Assembly: GCF_009796845.1 (NCBI RefSeq) | Contig: NZ_CP047025.1 | Span: forward strand, 3,720,001-3,784,000 | DNA from: Cobetia sp. L2A1 | Lineage (GTDB): Bacteria; Pseudomonadota; Gammaproteobacteria; Pseudomonadales; Halomonadaceae | Length of the DNA stretch: 64,000 nt | Reading direction: 5' to 3' | Shown here: positions 20,539-31,481 of the stretch, piece after piece | Position numbering within the stretch: the first letter of the stretch is position 1 | Layout of the letters: the number at the start of each line of letters is the position of its first letter | The notes under the pieces: generated by a model | Database searches by the model: none | What the model was told of the DNA's origin: nothing | Seen by the model: the letters and a program-made list of their open reading frames with translations, nothing else | Translations under genes and position numbers: made by a program

Positions 20539-21660
20539 CTAGCCTTTTCTCAGCGCCTCATCCAATGGCGTAACGGGCATATCGAAGGCTTCACCGACTT
20601 CCGGCAAGATGAGGTGGCCATCGTGAACATTGAGGCCGCCAGCAAAGTGACGATCTTCACTTAACACCTTGCGGAAGCCACCATTGGCGAGGCGTACGAC
20701 ATACGGAAGCGTGGCACTGGTGAGGGCCTGAGTCGATGTGCGCGATACGGCGCCGGGCATGTTGGCCACGCAGTAGTGAACGATGCCATCGACCAGATAG
20801 GTGGAGTCAGCATGCGTGGTCGGTCGGCTGGTCTCGAAGCAGCCACCCTGATCAATGGCAACATCCACCAGTACCGCACCGGGCGTCATGTTACGCAGGT
20901 GCTCACGTCGTATCAGCTTGGGCGCTGCGGCACCGGGGACCAATACCGCACCAATGATGAGCACCGAGTGGCGTATCGCCTCGTCCAATGCTTCAGAGGT
21001 GGAATATACGGTACGAATCTGGCCCTGATAACGATGGTCCAGCGTCTCGAGGCGTGCGAGTGATGTATCGAGAATCACCACTTCAGCACCCAGCCCCAAT
21101 GCCATGCGCGCGGCATTCTCGCCCACTACGCCACCGCCGATGACTGTCACGCGGGCCGGGGCAACACCAGGCACACCCGGCAACAGCACACCCAACCCGC
21201 CCTGCGCCTTCTCCAATGCATGCGCGCCGGCCTGAATCGCCATACGCCCAGCAACACGACTCATCGGGGCCAGTAGCGGCAAGCCGCCAGCAGGGTCCGT
21301 CACCGTTTCGTAGGCAATCGCGGTGACGCCACTGGCCAACAGGCCCTCGGTCAGCTCGCGAGCGGCAGCCAGATGTAGATAGGTGAAGAGCGTCTGACCC
21401 TTGGATAGTCGCGCCACCTCGTCAGGCTGAGGCTCCTTGACCTTGAGGATCAACTCAGCCGCAGCAAAGATACGCTCAACGTCTGATTCAAGCCGCGCAC
21501 CGACACCTTGATACTCGGCATCACTGTAGCCGCTGCCCTCCCCGGAGCCACACTCGACAGTCACCTCGTGCCCATGAGCGATCAGCTCACGTACCCCCGC
21601 GGGGGTGAGTGCGACGCGATACTCATGGTTCTTGATTTCCTTCGGCACGGCGATCTGCAT
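20539..21660 (-). CDS. ald: alanine dehydrogenase
   Basis: NAD-dependent enzyme interconverting L-alanine with pyruvate and ammonium. 373 residues from the ATG at 21660 ([20 protein letters not shown]). Catalytic and substrate residues R15, K75 (ILKVKEP) and H96 (TYLHLA) are at their known positions; the NAD-binding motif is [31 protein letters not shown] gives the ribosome-binding site. Three tandem 14-bp repeats occupy the leader immediately upstream. No lrp-like regulator gene is adjacent. Confidence 0.96.
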   Translation of the reverse strand: MQIAVPKEIKNHEYRVALTPAGVRELIAHGHEVTVECGSGEGSGYSDAEYQGVGARLESDVERIFAAAELILKVKEPQPDEVARLSKGQTLFTYLHLAAARELTEGLLASGVTAIAYETVTDPAGGLPLLAPMSRVAGRMAIQAGAHALEKAQGGLGVLLPGVPGVAPARVTVIGGGVVGENAARMALGLGAEVVILDTSLARLETLDHRYQGQIRTVYSTSEALDEAIRHSVLIIGAVLVPGAAAPKLIRREHLRNMTPGAVLVDVAIDQGGCFETSRPTTHADSTYLVDGIVHYCVANMPGAVSRTSTQALTSATLPYVVRLANGGFRKVLSEDRHFAGGLNVHDGHLILPEVGEAFDMPVTPLDEALRKG

Positions 21661-21672
21661 GGCGAATTCCTT

Positions 21673-21714
21673 GTGCTGCTGGTGAAGTGCTGCTGGCGGA
21701 GTGCTGCTGGTCAA
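21673..21714. repeat. three 14-bp tandem repeats in the ald leader
   Basis: GTGCTGCTGG followed by TGAA, CGGA and TCAA in three consecutive 14-bp units (21673-21686, 21687-21700, 21701-21714), ending 12 bp before the ald start. On the ald mRNA strand each unit reads CCAGCAGCAC. The invariant 10-bp core is perfect in all three. Confidence 0.85.
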
Positions 21715-21838
21715 GTAATACGCATTGCACGCAATACCCTTTAAGCACAGCAGACATGACGCTGACTCGCCAGCCAGATACCAGTGGCTTCCACCAAATC
21801 ACACCACCTTTACAGAACAATGGATGCAAATTTGGCGA

Positions 21839-22351
21839 CTAGGCAGATTCCTCACTCACCAGCGCCTCGCCATAGCACTCACGATAGGCAGCTGGCATAC
21901 GCCGGGCGCGTCCACTGGAGAGCTCTATACACACAAAGCGTGTCCGCGCAGCGAGCAACGACACCCCATCACTGCAACGGCGCAATTGAAAGCGTCGCGT
22001 CAGGCTCAGTCGCCCATCACAGTCCACCAACCAGGTCGCCAGCATCAGCGTCTCACCGAGACGGGCACTGGCCAGATAGTCGATCTCATGCCGATGAATG
22101 GCCATCGCGCGATCCTGCTCACGGTAGTGATCAAGTCCTAGCCCGAGCGCTTCGGAATGCGCCCAGCTGACCTGCTCCAGCCAGCGGACATACTCCACAT
22201 TGTTGACATGCCCATAGCCGTCCAGGGACTCCTGGGCCACCGTGATCGGCAGTAGAAATGGACGAGGCAATGCCCAGCCGGGAGAAGCCGCGTTCAACTC
22301 GTCGGACGTTGCCAAGGCCTCGGCAGTCGGCCCATCATGCGGCAAGCTCAT
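21839..22351 (-). CDS. acyl-CoA thioesterase, 4HBT hot-dog family
   Basis: A 170-residue single hot-dog-fold protein of the YbgC/FadM-like 4-hydroxybenzoyl-CoA thioesterase superfamily. The signature DGYGHVNNVEYVRWLEQ carries the usual D-x-x-GHVNN-x-Y catalytic region. The physiological acyl-CoA is unknown. Its start overlaps the end of the DUF2007 gene by 4 nt, so the two are translationally coupled and co-transcribed. Confidence 0.87.
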   Translation of the reverse strand: MSLPHDGPTAEALATSDELNAASPGWALPRPFLLPITVAQESLDGYGHVNNVEYVRWLEQVSWAHSEALGLGLDHYREQDRAMAIHRHEIDYLASARLGETLMLATWLVDCDGRLSLTRRFQLRRCSDGVSLLAARTRFVCIELSSGRARRMPAAYRECYGEALVSEESA

Positions 22352-22716
22352 GCGACAAACTCCGAATCAGTGCTCGTGTCGGTAGCATGGCCATCCGGTG
22401 GAGCACCCACATCGATGGGTGCGCTGGCACCACAGGCCCAGCATTCGCTGAAGCTTCCTTCGAGGCATTCACCACAGGCACACTGCCAATCCGGCTGGGC
22501 AGGCGCTGACTCGATACGTGCCAGCAGTTGCTGGGCGCGCGATAGATTATGCTCAGCCACCCATAGCTGCGGCTCGCAATCATGTACCGGAAGCTCACCT
22601 GCCGCCGCACCAAGCAGGCGGTTGCGCAGTTCACAGGGAATGCCCTCGCTCTCCAGCAGATTGCGCCAATGATCGATGAGCACGAGGTTATGGTGAGATG
22701 TTAGTCGTCTATACAT
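22348..22716 (-). CDS. DUF2007-type protein with C-terminal zinc knuckle
   Basis: A 122-residue soluble protein. The N-terminal half (HWRNLLESEGIPCELRNRLL and ELPVHDCEPQLWVAEHNLSRAQ) has the layout of the DUF2007 fold, related to PII-like signalling domains but without known ligand. The C-terminal half has two CxxC-type pairs (CACGECLEG, CWACGASAP), a small zinc-ribbon. Function unknown. Translationally coupled to the downstream thioesterase. Confidence 0.78.
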   Translation of the reverse strand: MYRRLTSHHNLVLIDHWRNLLESEGIPCELRNRLLGAAAGELPVHDCEPQLWVAEHNLSRAQQLLARIESAPAQPDWQCACGECLEGSFSECWACGASAPIDVGAPPDGHATDTSTDSEFVA

Positions 22717-22760
22717 GCCCTCAGATTACCAGAGTCCCGGAAGGACGAAAGCCATAAACG

Positions 22761-22788
22761 ACAGCGCCGCCCCGAAGGGCGGCGCTGT
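22761..22788 (-). terminator. rlmI terminator
   Basis: Perfect 12-bp GC-rich stem (22761-22772 with 22777-22788) and CGAA/TTCG tetraloop, 44 nt after the rlmI stop. No strong T-run on the minus side. Confidence 0.7.
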
Positions 22789-22831
22789 TACAGCCATGAC
22801 GTCAGCGCTGAGCACTGATCAATCACGATGC

Positions 22832-24022
22832 TTAGTCACGATACACGCGCAGGCCGAGTGCCTTGAGATAGGACGTCTCGGGGATCGACGGGTGCACCGG
22901 GTGATCACTGCCTTGATGGCCCTGGAAGATGACCTGGCCGTGTCGATCCTGGTGACGTACAGCGCCACGCACGACATCCATCAGGCGATCCGGTGCCAGA
23001 TGCATGGAGCAGGAACCTGACATCAGCAGGCCGTCACGGCCCAACAGGCGCATGGCTTCACGGTTCAGGCGCGCATAGGCACGCTCGCCGTTGGTGATGT
23101 CCTTGCGCTTGCGGATGAAGGCCGGCGGATCAACGATGATCACGTCAAACTGCTCGCTTTCAGCACGCAGTGCCGCCATGGCTTCGAAGACATCGCCTTC
23201 CGCAGTGGAAACACGGTCTTCGACGCCATTGAGCACGGCATTGTCAGAAACGCGTTGCAATGCGGCGGCAGAAGAGTCGACACACAGCACTTCGCTGGCG
23301 CCATGTGCAGCAGCCTGCACGCCCCAACCACCGACGTAGCTGAACAGATCCAGGACGCGCTTGCCCTTCACCTGACGGTTGAGCCACGCACGGTTGTCGC
23401 GGTGATCATAGAACCAGCCGGTTTTCTGGCCATCGAGTACCGGCGCGGTGAACTTGACGCCGTTCTCTTCCAGCATGACGTCGTCCGGTAGTTCGCCGTA
23501 GACGACTTCGACGCTGCGATCGAGTTGTTCCTGACGACGGCCACTGGAATCGTTCTTGAACACGATAGCCGTCGGCTTGACGACCTTCAGCAGCGCATCG
23601 ACGATCACTTCCGCCAGACGCTCCATACCGAAGGTATTGAGCTGACAGACCAGCACGTCACCAAAACGGTCAACGACCAGACCCGGCAGCAGGTCACCTT
23701 CACCATGAACCAGGCGATAGTAAGGCTTGTCGTAGAGGCTCTCACGCAGGGCCAGCGCCTGATTGAAGCGATGCACCAGCAACGAGCGGTCGAGACACTG
23801 TTCTGGGTCGCGCGACACGATACGCGCGCAGATCAGCGAGTTCGGGTTGACGTACGCCACCCCCATCGCACGACCATTGCTGGCCTCGATGATCGCTTGA
23901 GCACCCGGCTCGAAATTCTTGATCGGCGTTTCGGCGATGTCGACTTCATTGGAGTACAGCCACAGATGGCCAGCCTTGAGGCGGCGATCAGCATTCTTTT
24001 TCAGGCGCAGACGTTCAGTCAC
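22832..24022 (-). CDS. rlmI: 23S rRNA (cytosine-1962-C5)-methyltransferase RlmI-like
   Basis: SAM-dependent rRNA methyltransferase of the COG1092 family. 396 residues: an N-terminal PUA domain (about 1-80, LRLKKNADRRLKAGHLWLYS), a middle region with FYDHRDNRAW, and a Rossmann methyltransferase domain with VLDLFSYVGGWGVQAAAHGA and VDPPAFIRKRKD. The conserved cysteine in SGSCSMHL is the probable catalytic nucleophile. Length and motif order match E. coli RlmI (YccW). Confidence 0.92.
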   Translation of the reverse strand: MTERLRLKKNADRRLKAGHLWLYSNEVDIAETPIKNFEPGAQAIIEASNGRAMGVAYVNPNSLICARIVSRDPEQCLDRSLLVHRFNQALALRESLYDKPYYRLVHGEGDLLPGLVVDRFGDVLVCQLNTFGMERLAEVIVDALLKVVKPTAIVFKNDSSGRRQEQLDRSVEVVYGELPDDVMLEENGVKFTAPVLDGQKTGWFYDHRDNRAWLNRQVKGKRVLDLFSYVGGWGVQAAAHGASEVLCVDSSAAALQRVSDNAVLNGVEDRVSTAEGDVFEAMAALRAESEQFDVIIVDPPAFIRKRKDITNGERAYARLNREAMRLLGRDGLLMSGSCSMHLAPDRLMDVVRGAVRHQDRHGQVIFQGHQGSDHPVHPSIPETSYLKALGLRVYRD

Positions 24023-24140
24023 GGTAAATATCCAGAAAGCAGAGGAAGGGGACAGGACGACGACAGGACGCGCCCGAACGGGCCTATTCTAGTCGTCATG
24101 GCGGCCCCGGTCACGGAAGGGCCCCCGGTCAAGCAGTGGA

Positions 24141-24956
24141 CTAGTGCTGGCAGTAAGGGCAAAAGCAGCTTGCCCGCTGGCCAAGCACCAGACTCATGAT
24201 CTCGTGGCCGCATTCGCGACAGGGCTCGCCACCACGTCCATAGACATTGAGACGCTGGGCAAAGTAGCCCGGTTTGCCGTCGCCGCCAACGAAGTCACGC
24301 AGGGTCGTTCCGCCCTGCTCAATAGCCGCTGCCAACACCGTACTTGCCGATGTGACTAGCCGTCCGCACTCCTCACGGGTGACGTCACCTGCAGGTCGAC
24401 GCGGATCGATGCCGGCCGAGAACAACGCTTCACTCGCGTAGATGTTACCGACACCGACCACGTTGGCGTTATCCATCAGGAACGGTTTGATCGCGACACG
24501 GCGGCGGCGCGAACGCGTAAAGAGATACTCGCCGGTAAATGCGTCAGACAGTGGCTCCGGCCCCAGTCGGCTCAACCGGATATCGGCATATGGGTCACCG
24601 CGCACGAAATCCACGAAGCCAAAGCGACGCGGGTCGTGATAGCGCAGTATCTGTCCGTTGCCCAGCACCACATCTACGTGGTCGTGAGTACGCGGCGGAG
24701 TGCCCAGCGGCACCAACCTGAGGCTACCCGACATCCCGAGATGCCAGAGTAGATGGCCCTCGGCGATAGGCAGCAACAGGTACTTGGCACGCCGAGACAA
24801 TTCGCCAAAGCGATGCCCGACCAACCATTCAGCAAGCTCTCCCGGGACAGGGGTACGCAGACGTGGCTGACGCACGATCACCTCAGTGACCTCCTGGCCC
24901 TCGACCAGCGGTGCGATACCGCGGCGAGTCGTCTCGACTTCTGGCAATTCGGGCAT
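24141..24956 (-). CDS. mutM: formamidopyrimidine-DNA glycosylase
   Basis: Base-excision repair enzyme that removes 8-oxoguanine and formamidopyrimidines and cleaves the abasic site. 271 residues from the ATG at 24956. The N-terminal [12 protein letters not shown] supplies the catalytic proline and E3; K58 (SRRAKYL) is the conserved active-site lysine. The C-terminal zinc finger is intact (CRECGHEI and CFCPYC). It follows rpmG-rpmB on the same strand across a strong terminator. Confidence 0.97.
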   Translation of the reverse strand: MPELPEVETTRRGIAPLVEGQEVTEVIVRQPRLRTPVPGELAEWLVGHRFGELSRRAKYLLLPIAEGHLLWHLGMSGSLRLVPLGTPPRTHDHVDVVLGNGQILRYHDPRRFGFVDFVRGDPYADIRLSRLGPEPLSDAFTGEYLFTRSRRRRVAIKPFLMDNANVVGVGNIYASEALFSAGIDPRRPAGDVTREECGRLVTSASTVLAAAIEQGGTTLRDFVGGDGKPGYFAQRLNVYGRGGEPCRECGHEIMSLVLGQRASCFCPYCQH

Positions 24957-25051
24957 ACTTCGTCCTCGACTTACGACCAAACGCACAACAGGGTGGCGGC
25001 CAGTGCCGACACCCTGTTGCAGGAGATGCCCTATCGGGCAGCATCCAGATA

Positions 25052-25083
25052 CTCGAAAACCCGGTCAGGACCGGGTTTTCGAG
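25052..25083 (-). terminator. rpmB-rpmG terminator
   Basis: Perfect inverted repeat CTCGAAAACCCGGTC / its complement (25052-25066, 25069-25083) 32 nt past the rpmG stop; AAAA/TTTT lies within the stem so it looks alike from both sides. Confidence 0.8.
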
Positions 25084-25114
25084 GGTTCCGACAGCACGCT
25101 GACGGGAAACAAGA

Positions 25115-25270
25115 TCACTTGATCTTGGATTCCTTGTACATCACGTGCTTGCGAACAACCGGATCGTACTTCTTGAATTCAAGCTTGTCCGGAGTGTTAC
25201 GCTTGTTCTTGTCGGTGGTGTAGAAGTGACCGGTACCGGCACTTGACACCAATTTGATCTTGTCACGCAT
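25115..25270 (-). CDS. rpmG: 50S ribosomal protein L33
   Basis: A 51-residue protein of the large ribosomal subunit. The reverse strand from 25270 reads [20 protein letters not shown] and ends [16 protein letters not shown], the canonical L33. This form lacks the zinc-binding cysteines of other L33 paralogues. It lies 92 nt downstream of rpmB in the usual rpmB-rpmG operon. Confidence 0.97.
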   Translation of the reverse strand: MRDKIKLVSSAGTGHFYTTDKNKRNTPDKLEFKKYDPVVRKHVMYKESKIK

Positions 25271-25362
25271 TTTCAGTTTCCTTCCACATTCGCATTCACC
25301 GAACGGATGAGAGCTTCGCTCTCGGTCCGGTTGCCATGGCTACAAGGGCTGTCTTCTAAAAT

Positions 25363-25599
25363 TTAGAAGCGCTCGCCACGTGCAGTGAGGTCCTTGAGGA
25401 CTTCGTCGATACCCTTCTTGTCAATGATGCGCATGCCCTTGGTAGAGACACGCAGCTTGACGAAGCGCTGCTGGGATTCAACCCAGAAACGGTGGGAGTG
25501 CAGGTTCGGCAGGAACCGGCGACGAGTCTTGCGCTGGGAGTGAGAAACATTGTTACCAGTCACCGGGCGCTTGCCGGTAACCTGACATACTTTGGACAT
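25363..25599 (-). CDS. rpmB: 50S ribosomal protein L28
   Basis: A 78-residue large-subunit protein. [20 protein letters not shown] and [18 protein letters not shown] are diagnostic L28 sequence. TTGGAGGCTCC precedes the ATG at 25599. First gene of rpmB-rpmG. Confidence 0.97.
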   Translation of the reverse strand: MSKVCQVTGKRPVTGNNVSHSQRKTRRRFLPNLHSHRFWVESQQRFVKLRVSTKGMRIIDKKGIDEVLKDLTARGERF

Positions 25600-25996
25600 T
25601 GGAGCCTCCAACCGCTGCGTTGGCTAAGTTGTTCAAAACCTGTCGGGCAAACCGGAAGTGGCAGGCGCCGCCTCATGCCCTGATTTCAAAGTGTGTTACG
25701 TCCGTTCCGGAAGACAAGCTTCAGGGTACTGGAACGTGCAGGCGCAGCATTTTACCCGAAGAGGAACGCGAAAGCACGCCCAAGACGGATTTTTTTCGCC
25801 AACACGCCCGTGCCCGAAGTGTCACATCGGTACAGCCGCTTGCTTAGCCGAACGCTTCACTCAGCCAATGTCGGCCAGAGTGGTCGCGAATTCTGTGGTG
25901 GGTGATACGGGAGGCGCAACATTACCACAACCAGTGCCCTGTTTTGCAATCCCCCCGTGCTACAGCATGCCCCTCACGATGCTGGCGAGCTGCCCT
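25600..25996. other. region between radC and rpmB
   Basis: About 400 bp between two minus-strand genes. It holds the candidate rpmB -10 element and presumably the end of the radC transcript. The overlapping plus-strand open frames here have no recognisable product. Confidence 0.5.
25749..25754 (-). promoter_or_regulatory. candidate -10 element for rpmB-rpmG
   Basis: The minus strand reads GGGTAAAATGC, a good extended -10 (TAAAAT), about 150 bp upstream of rpmB. I could not find a convincing -35 at 16-18 bp. Confidence 0.35.
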
Positions 25997-26671
25997 TTAT
26001 AGCCAGCCACGCTCTGCAAAAGAGATGACTTCACCGTCGCCAACGACGAAATGATCCAGCACACGGATATCAAACAAGCCCAATGCCTCTTCCAGTCGTT
26101 GAGTGATGCGTCGGTCGGCATCGCTGGGCTCAGCGACGCCCGAGGGATGGTTATGCGCGAGAATCAAGGCACCTGCATTGAGTGCCAGCGCACGCTTTAC
26201 CACTTCACGCGGATAGACAGCGGCGGCATCCAGCGTGCCGGTAAAGAGCGTCTCAAAGCGTATGACGCGATGCTGACTATCAAGAAAGAGTGCCGCAAAG
26301 ACCTCATGCGGTAGATCCCGTAGATGTGACGACAGATAGCGCCTCACGAGTACGGGCGACGTCAGCGCGGCCCCCCGCATCAACAGACTTTCCAGGTGAC
26401 GACGCGACAGCTCAAGCGAGGCCTGCAGCTGGACATACTTGGCATCACCAAGGCCTCGGGCGGAGCAAAACTCCTCTCGCGTCGCCTCCAATAACGGTCT
26501 AAGACCACCAAAGGTGGTCAATAGGTCACGCGCCAGATCCACGGCAGAGCGCCCCTTGATACCGACTCGCAAGAATATTGCCAACAACTCGGCATCCGAC
26601 AGCGCAGCAGCACCCAGCGACATCAACTTCTCGCGCGGGCGCTCCCCAATCGGCCACTCTCGAATCCCCAT
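25997..26671 (-). CDS. radC: RadC family JAMM-domain protein
   Basis: A 224-residue protein with an N-terminal helix-hairpin-helix region ([33 protein letters not shown]) and a C-terminal MPN/JAMM metalloprotease-like domain whose motif [14 protein letters not shown] is intact. The original DNA-repair assignment of E. coli RadC has been questioned; the actual function is not established. Divergent from coaBC, the usual gammaproteobacterial arrangement. Confidence 0.93.
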   Translation of the reverse strand: MGIREWPIGERPREKLMSLGAAALSDAELLAIFLRVGIKGRSAVDLARDLLTTFGGLRPLLEATREEFCSARGLGDAKYVQLQASLELSRRHLESLLMRGAALTSPVLVRRYLSSHLRDLPHEVFAALFLDSQHRVIRFETLFTGTLDAAAVYPREVVKRALALNAGALILAHNHPSGVAEPSDADRRITQRLEEALGLFDIRVLDHFVVGDGEVISFAERGWL

Positions 26672-26989
26672 GCTTCACCTCTTCCGCGTCGTCTGAAATA
26701 CGGCTTGAGAATCGGCGTCCAGCGCTAGCGCTGATGTACGCTTCGTACCAGCCAAGACCCATCGTTAAGAATGAGAAGCGTGGTGACTCAAAGCCATGCC
26801 TGCCACTGACACTCTCAACGCTTGTCGCTTCAACGCTAGCCTTGGAAATCAGGATGGCATGTCAGTAAATGCACTCGTGGTAGACGCCGCACCCCGTCGG
26901 AGACGCTACGCAAGGTTGCGTCGCGGTGATATGGTAGAGAGCAGACTCGAGAGCTTCGACATCGACGAATCAGGGACGCAGGACATATC
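26672..26989. other. divergent radC/coaBC intergenic region
   Basis: About 320 bp that must contain promoters for both genes. I found no strong promoter match and no credible gene. Confidence 0.45.
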
Positions 26990-28288
26990 ATGCACTCACT
27001 TGCTGGACGGCATATTCTACTAGGCATTAGCGGTGGCATTGCGGCTTACAAGGCCGCCATTCTCACCCGTCTTTTGAAAAAGGCCGGTTGTGACGTGCGT
27101 GTTGCCATGACGGAGGGAGCCCAGGCCTTTATTACGCCACTGACCCTGCAGGCACTGTCGGGCAATCCCGTGCATACCTCGCTACTCGACCCCGAGGCAG
27201 AAGCCGGCATGGGGCATATCGAGCTGGCGCGCTGGGCAGAGGTCATACTCATCGCTCCCGCCACTGCCGACCTGATGGCGCGGCTGGCCCACGGCCATGC
27301 CGATGACCTGCTGACCACGCTGTGCCTGGCCAATAGCGCATGCTGGGTGATGGCTCCGGCGATGAATCAGGCCATGTGGGCGCACCCCGCCACCCAGCGC
27401 AATGCCCGCCAGCTTGAGTCAGATGGCTGGACACTGCTCGGTCCTGACAGTGGCGAGCAAGCCTGCGGTGATGTTGGCGCAGGACGCATGCTGGAGCCGG
27501 AAGCCATCTTCAGTGCTCTGAGCACCTTGATGGACGAGCTGCCAGCCCTTGCACCTGCCGGAAACGTACTGCCCGCTGCAGGTCTGACAGTCACCATCAC
27601 GGCAGGCCCGACTCGTGAGGCGCTCGATCCCGTCCGCTACCTGAGCAATCATAGCTCCGGCAAGATGGGCTATGCGCTGGCAACAGAGGCCATCGCATTG
27701 GGTGCCAAGGTGCGCCTGATCAGCGGCCCTGTTGCACTGCCAACACCAGAAGGCGTAGAGCGTATCGACGTGGAGTCTGCACTCGAGATGCAGACAGCAG
27801 CCGAGGGGGCACTCGATGACAGTGACATCTTTATCGGTTGCGCCGCCGTCGCTGACTTCCGGCCTGCCGAGATCGCCACCCATAAGCTCAAGAAGCAAGC
27901 TGGCGAAGCGCAGATGCACGTCGTGCTGACGCGCAACCCCGATATCATCGCTGGCATTGCCAGCCACAGCCACGAACGTCGCATGGCCGGACAACCATCA
28001 CCACTGGTAGTGGGCTTTGCTGCCGAAACGCGCGATGTCATCTGCTACGCTCGCGACAAGCTGACGCGCAAGCGCCTGGACATGATTGTGGCCAATGATG
28101 TCAGTACACCGGGGCTCGGCTTCGGCAGCGATTCCAATGCCGCCACATTGCTGTGGCACGAGCACGATACGATCGCGCAGCAGGCTATCGATGCCTGCCC
28201 AAAATTGGCGCTGGCGCGTGAGATATTGCTCCGCGCGCTGACGCTTCATCACCGCAAGACAGACATCGGCCCCCGAAAGCGACGTTGA
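26990..28288 (+). CDS. coaBC: bifunctional phosphopantothenoylcysteine decarboxylase / phosphopantothenate-cysteine ligase
   Basis: Two consecutive steps of coenzyme A synthesis in one polypeptide of 432 residues. The N-terminal CoaC half is an FMN-dependent decarboxylase with GISGGIAAYK, the catalytic H76 (MGHIELARWA) and the APAMN motif; the C-terminal CoaB half starts near residue 200 (VTITAGPTREALDPVRYLSN) and contains a conserved KLKK segment (ATHKLKKQAG). First gene of the coaBC-dut-algC-argB-slmA run. Confidence 0.96.
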   Translation: MHSLAGRHILLGISGGIAAYKAAILTRLLKKAGCDVRVAMTEGAQAFITPLTLQALSGNPVHTSLLDPEAEAGMGHIELARWAEVILIAPATADLMARLAHGHADDLLTTLCLANSACWVMAPAMNQAMWAHPATQRNARQLESDGWTLLGPDSGEQACGDVGAGRMLEPEAIFSALSTLMDELPALAPAGNVLPAAGLTVTITAGPTREALDPVRYLSNHSSGKMGYALATEAIALGAKVRLISGPVALPTPEGVERIDVESALEMQTAAEGALDDSDIFIGCAAVADFRPAEIATHKLKKQAGEAQMHVVLTRNPDIIAGIASHSHERRMAGQPSPLVVGFAAETRDVICYARDKLTRKRLDMIVANDVSTPGLGFGSDSNAATLLWHEHDTIAQQAIDACPKLALAREILLRALTLHHRKTDIGPRKRR

Positions 28289-28345
28289 GTGTGACGCTAT
28301 CGCGGTGACCTCACCTGCTACCATTAACGACCAGGACATACCTTG

Positions 28346-28804
28346 ATGACCCGCCCCCGGCTCGAACTCAAGATTATCGACGAGCGCGTTCGCGACTATC
28401 CGTTACCGCATCACGCCACTCCCGGCAGTGCCGGGATGGATCTACGCGCCCTGCTCGATGCGCCGCTGACACTGGCACCCGGTGCCTGCGAACTGGTGCG
28501 CACTGGCCTGGCGATTCACATCGCCGACCCAGCACTGGCCGGCATGATCCTCCCGCGCTCCGGCTTGGGTCATAAGCACGGCATCGTACTGGGTAATCTG
28601 GTCGGCTTGATCGATTCCGACTACCAGGGCGAGCTGATGATTTCGGTCTGGAACCGCGGCACCAGTGAGTTCGTACTAGAACCCGGCGAGCGACTGGCAC
28701 AGTACGTGCTAGTACCTGTCGTACAGGCCGAGCTGGTTGAGGTTACGGAATTCAAGGCCAGTGAGCGCGGCGAGGGTGGCTTTGGCCATTCGGGTCGCCA
28801 CTGA
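28346..28804 (+). CDS. dut: deoxyuridine triphosphatase (dUTPase)
   Basis: Hydrolyses dUTP to dUMP, keeping uracil out of DNA and feeding dTMP synthesis. 152 residues from the ATG at 28346 (a TTG one codon upstream also fits). All five trimeric dUTPase motifs are present: [42 protein letters not shown] and [12 protein letters not shown]. The coaBC-dut order is conserved with E. coli. Confidence 0.96.
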   Translation: MTRPRLELKIIDERVRDYPLPHHATPGSAGMDLRALLDAPLTLAPGACELVRTGLAIHIADPALAGMILPRSGLGHKHGIVLGNLVGLIDSDYQGELMISVWNRGTSEFVLEPGERLAQYVLVPVVQAELVEVTEFKASERGEGGFGHSGRH

Positions 28805-28888
28805 GCCTCACACATTCGCGCCATTCACCACAGGCCAGCAAGCCGGCCTCGCTGCTTCAATGATTGATTCAACCGACAGGGATGCACC

Positions 28889-30271
28889 ATGAGTCAGGTA
28901 CCCGCTTCAATTTTTCGCGCCTACGACATCCGTGGGATCGTAGATGAAACCCTTACAGAAGATGGCGTACGCGCTATTGGGCAGTCCATCGGTAGCGAAG
29001 CTGCCGCGCGCGGTGAATCTACCGTCGTGGTCGCCCGTGACGGTCGCCTCTCCGGCCCACGTCTTTCCAAGGCATTGATTGCGGGCCTGCGTGACGCCGG
29101 TCGCGATGTCATCGACATCGGCATGGTGCCGACGCCGGTGCTTTACTACGCCACCCATATTCTGGAAGGCACTCGTTCAGGCGTAATGCTGACAGGCAGC
29201 CACAATCCGGCCAATTACAACGGATTGAAGATCGTACTGGCAGGCGAGACGCTGTCTGGTGACGCCATCACCGATCTGTACCGTCGCCTCACGGAAAATG
29301 ATCTGAGCCAAGGCGAAGGCAGCCTGCGCGAAGAAGACGTTCGTGAGCGCTACCTGGATCAGATCACCGGTGATGTGGTCGTCAAGCGTCCGCTCAAGGC
29401 CGTGGTCGACTGCGGTAACGGCGTAGCGGGCGAAATGGGACCGGAGCTGATCCGCCGCCTTGGCGTTGACACCATCGCGCTGTTCGACGAGATCGACGGC
29501 AACTTCCCGAATCACCATCCGGATCCGGGCAAGCCGGAAAACCTCCAGGACCTGATTGCCAAGGTGAAGGAGACCGGTGCTGACATCGGCCTGGCTTTCG
29601 ATGGCGACGGCGATCGCCTGGGCGTCGTCACGCCCAAGGGCGAAATCCTGTATCCGGATCGTCTCATGATGGCCTTGTCGGAAGATCTGATCGAACGCGT
29701 CCCGGGCGCGCGCATCATCTTTGACGTCAAGTGCACGGGCAATCTGGCCACCGTGATCGAGAAAGCCGGTGGCACGCCGGAAATGTGGCGCACGGGTCAC
29801 TCTCTCATCAAGGCGCGAATGAAGGAAACTGGCGCAGCGCTGGCTGGTGAGATGAGCGGCCACATCTTCTTCAAGGAGCGCTGGTTCGGCTTTGATGACG
29901 GCCTCTATGGCGCAGCGCGTCTGCTGGAAATTCTCGCCAAACAGGACGTGGACGCTGACACCTTCTTTGATCGTTACCCCCAGGACCTCGGCACCCCTGA
30001 GATCAATGTCGAGGTGACCGACGAGACCAAGTTCGCTATCGTCGAGCGTCTTGCACGTGAGGGCGATTTCGGCACTGACGGCGTCAAGACCACTCTCGAC
30101 GGCATCCGTGTCGACTACGCCGATGGCTGGGGCCTGTGCCGCGCATCCAACACCACGCCGGTGCTGGTGCTGCGCTTTGAAGGCAAGTCAGAGGAAGCGC
30201 TCGAGCGTATCAAGGACAGCTTCCGTGTCGCGCTCAAGCAGGCAGAACCCAGCATCGTGGCCCCCTTCTGA
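28889..30271 (+). CDS. algC: phosphomannomutase / phosphoglucomutase
   Basis: Interconverts hexose 1- and 6-phosphates for exopolysaccharide and lipopolysaccharide precursors. 460 residues, close to Pseudomonas AlgC. The phosphoserine is S104 in TGSHNPANYNG, the metal loop is DGDGDR (238-243), the sugar-binding loop GEMSGH and the phosphate-binding RASNTTPVLVLRFE are intact. The start MSQVPASIFRAYDIRG is typical. Whether mannose or glucose phosphate dominates cannot be told from sequence. Confidence 0.94.
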   Translation: MSQVPASIFRAYDIRGIVDETLTEDGVRAIGQSIGSEAAARGESTVVVARDGRLSGPRLSKALIAGLRDAGRDVIDIGMVPTPVLYYATHILEGTRSGVMLTGSHNPANYNGLKIVLAGETLSGDAITDLYRRLTENDLSQGEGSLREEDVRERYLDQITGDVVVKRPLKAVVDCGNGVAGEMGPELIRRLGVDTIALFDEIDGNFPNHHPDPGKPENLQDLIAKVKETGADIGLAFDGDGDRLGVVTPKGEILYPDRLMMALSEDLIERVPGARIIFDVKCTGNLATVIEKAGGTPEMWRTGHSLIKARMKETGAALAGEMSGHIFFKERWFGFDDGLYGAARLLEILAKQDVDADTFFDRYPQDLGTPEINVEVTDETKFAIVERLAREGDFGTDGVKTTLDGIRVDYADGWGLCRASNTTPVLVLRFEGKSEEALERIKDSFRVALKQAEPSIVAPF

Positions 30272-30349
30272 TCTGATCAGCACACGATGTATCAGCGCCC
30301 CAGCATGCGCTGATGCGCGGCATGCAAGCGCAACATGATGGAATGGATA

Positions 30350-31367
<1,018 letters not shown>

Positions 31368-31481
31368 AGAGCCTAAGCTGGGGCATGCCCCAGTGTTTCG
31401 CGCGAGGCAGCCACAACACGCCTCAGGACACGGACCCGCCCATAGCACATCGCTACAGGCCGCGAGAAACGACAAGATCCC

